Positions 63,429 through 64,000 of a stretch of DNA of 64,000 nt are shown here, one piece after another. How positions within the stretch are numbered: the stretch's first letter is position 1; each line of letters opens with the position of its first letter. Origin of the DNA: Limnochorda sp. L945t (lineage in GTDB: Bacteria; Bacillota; Limnochordia; Limnochordales; Geochordaceae). The notes below the pieces were generated by a model that saw nothing but the letters and a program-made list of their open reading frames with translations, was not told the DNA's origin and ran no database searches. The stretch is taken from assembly GCF_035593305.1 (NCBI RefSeq), contig NZ_CP141615.1, positions 186,001 to 250,000 on the forward strand. The letters run 5' to 3'. The translations under genes were made by a program, and so were the position numbers.

Positions 63429-64000
63429 GAGGCAGTTGGAGCAGGAGGCGAGCGCCAGCTTGCGCATCGCGCTCGGCCAGATCGACGTGACCGTCGGCGA
63501 CCTGCAGGCCAACGCGCGACTCATCGAGCAGGTCGCCGAACAGGCGTACCGGCAAGGAGCGCAGCTGGTGGCCTTCCCGGAGCTCTGCCTGACCGGTTAC
63601 CCGCCGGAAGACCTGCTGTTGCGGCCGAGCTTCATCCGGGAAAACCGCCGTGTGCTCCAGCACCTGGCCCGCCGCCTCCCGCCGCTCGTGGCCATCGTGG
63701 GGTTCGTCGACAGCGAAAGCGACATCTACAACGCCGCGGCGGTGATCCACGGCGGCGAGGTGGCGGCCGTGGCCCGCAAGAACCTGCTGCCCAACTACGG
63801 GGTCTTCGACGAGTTCCGCTATTTCGAGAGCGGCGAGCGGCCGCTGGTCGTCCACGTGGGGCCTTACCGCGTGGGCGTCAATATCTGCGAGGACATCTGG
63901 TATCCCGACGGGCCCATGCGGCTGCAGAGCCTGCTGGGCGGCGCGGAGGTCATCGTCAACATCTCGAGCTCCCCGTACCAGATGGGCAAGATCCAGGATC
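63418..64000 (+). CDS. nadE: Glutamine-dependent NAD+ synthetase, N-terminal part
   Basis: About 194 codons are in the window; the rest is beyond the edge. They form the CN-hydrolase (nitrilase-fold glutaminase) domain with the Glu in FPELCLTGYPPEDLL, the Lys in RKNLLPNYGVFDEFRYF and the nucleophile Cys in GVNICEDIWYPDGP. The pattern YPPEDLLLR and the CEDIW motif are typical of two-domain NadE, which amidates deamido-NAD. ATG 63418 has GGAGG 11 bases before it and overlaps the aldolase gene by 11 bases. Confidence 0.93.
   Translation, partial: MAIERQLEQEASASLRIALGQIDVTVGDLQANARLIEQVAEQAYRQGAQLVAFPELCLTGYPPEDLLLRPSFIRENRRVLQHLARRLPPLVAIVGFVDSESDIYNAAAVIHGGEVAAVARKNLLPNYGVFDEFRYFESGERPLVVHVGPYRVGVNICEDIWYPDGPMRLQSLLGGAEVIVNISSSPYQMGKIQD

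Overview
The window is very GC-rich DNA, densely packed with genes on both strands. Its core gene order is that of Bacillota: SRP RNA - dnaX - ybaB - recR - yaaL, then a yaaO-type decarboxylase, tmk - darA - yaaR - holB - ricT - rsmI, and an AbrB regulator with metG and tatD nearby. Bacillota also use T-box control of aminoacyl-tRNA synthetase genes, and there is one in front of metG. The high GC, the two ABC binding proteins without a lipobox, and an Slt70-like lytic transglycosylase fit a deep-branching, possibly diderm, high-GC lineage such as Limnochordia. That placement is inference, not shown directly.

Region by region. (1) 1-1838, minus: a GntR/FCD regulator, a short-form 6-phosphogluconate dehydrogenase, and the first codons of a third gene cut by the window edge. 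(2) 1872-4862: PEP carboxylase. (3) 5051-12749, minus: an IclR regulator, two oligopeptide-type ABC permeases, a binding protein, an M20 and an M28 peptidase, all tightly spaced. Both peptidases have altered metal-site motifs, and no ABC ATPase is present. (4) 12952-15790, minus: a DeoR/GlpR regulator and a lytic transglycosylase. (5) 15929-32664: a carbohydrate locus. It holds an FGGY kinase, a double TIM-barrel protein (sugar isomerase joined to a Cgl0159-type aldolase), two PIG-L deacetylases, a broken GPH transporter, an (alpha/alpha)6 glycosidase, a LacI regulator, a MalF/MalG/binding-protein ABC importer, a GH31 glycosidase and IolB. (6) 32915-39987: SHOCT protein, patatin, ATP-type PEP carboxykinase coupled to an AspT-type transporter, zinc alcohol dehydrogenase, a small unknown gene and a NUDIX hydrolase. 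(7) 40100-52356: the replication/recombination core listed above, interrupted by UbiA and by an R3H/Ycf45-like ATPase. (8) 52380-64000: glutamate synthase large subunit with a structured leader, AbrB, DUF441, a MIP18-type protein, pyrophosphatase, TatD, T-box-metG, a class II aldolase and the start of NAD synthetase.

How they may work together. In region 5 the importer and two glycosidases could take up and break down an oligosaccharide or glycoside, the PIG-L enzymes could remove N-acetyl groups, and the kinase, isomerase-aldolase and IolB could process the released sugar or cyclitol. This has the shape of an inositol-like pathway, but it lacks IolG, IolD, IolA and IolC and so may be a variant that has not been described. 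In region 3, peptide uptake and cytosolic peptide hydrolysis are joined under one regulator. PEP carboxylase and PEP carboxykinase together cover both directions of the PEP-oxaloacetate node.
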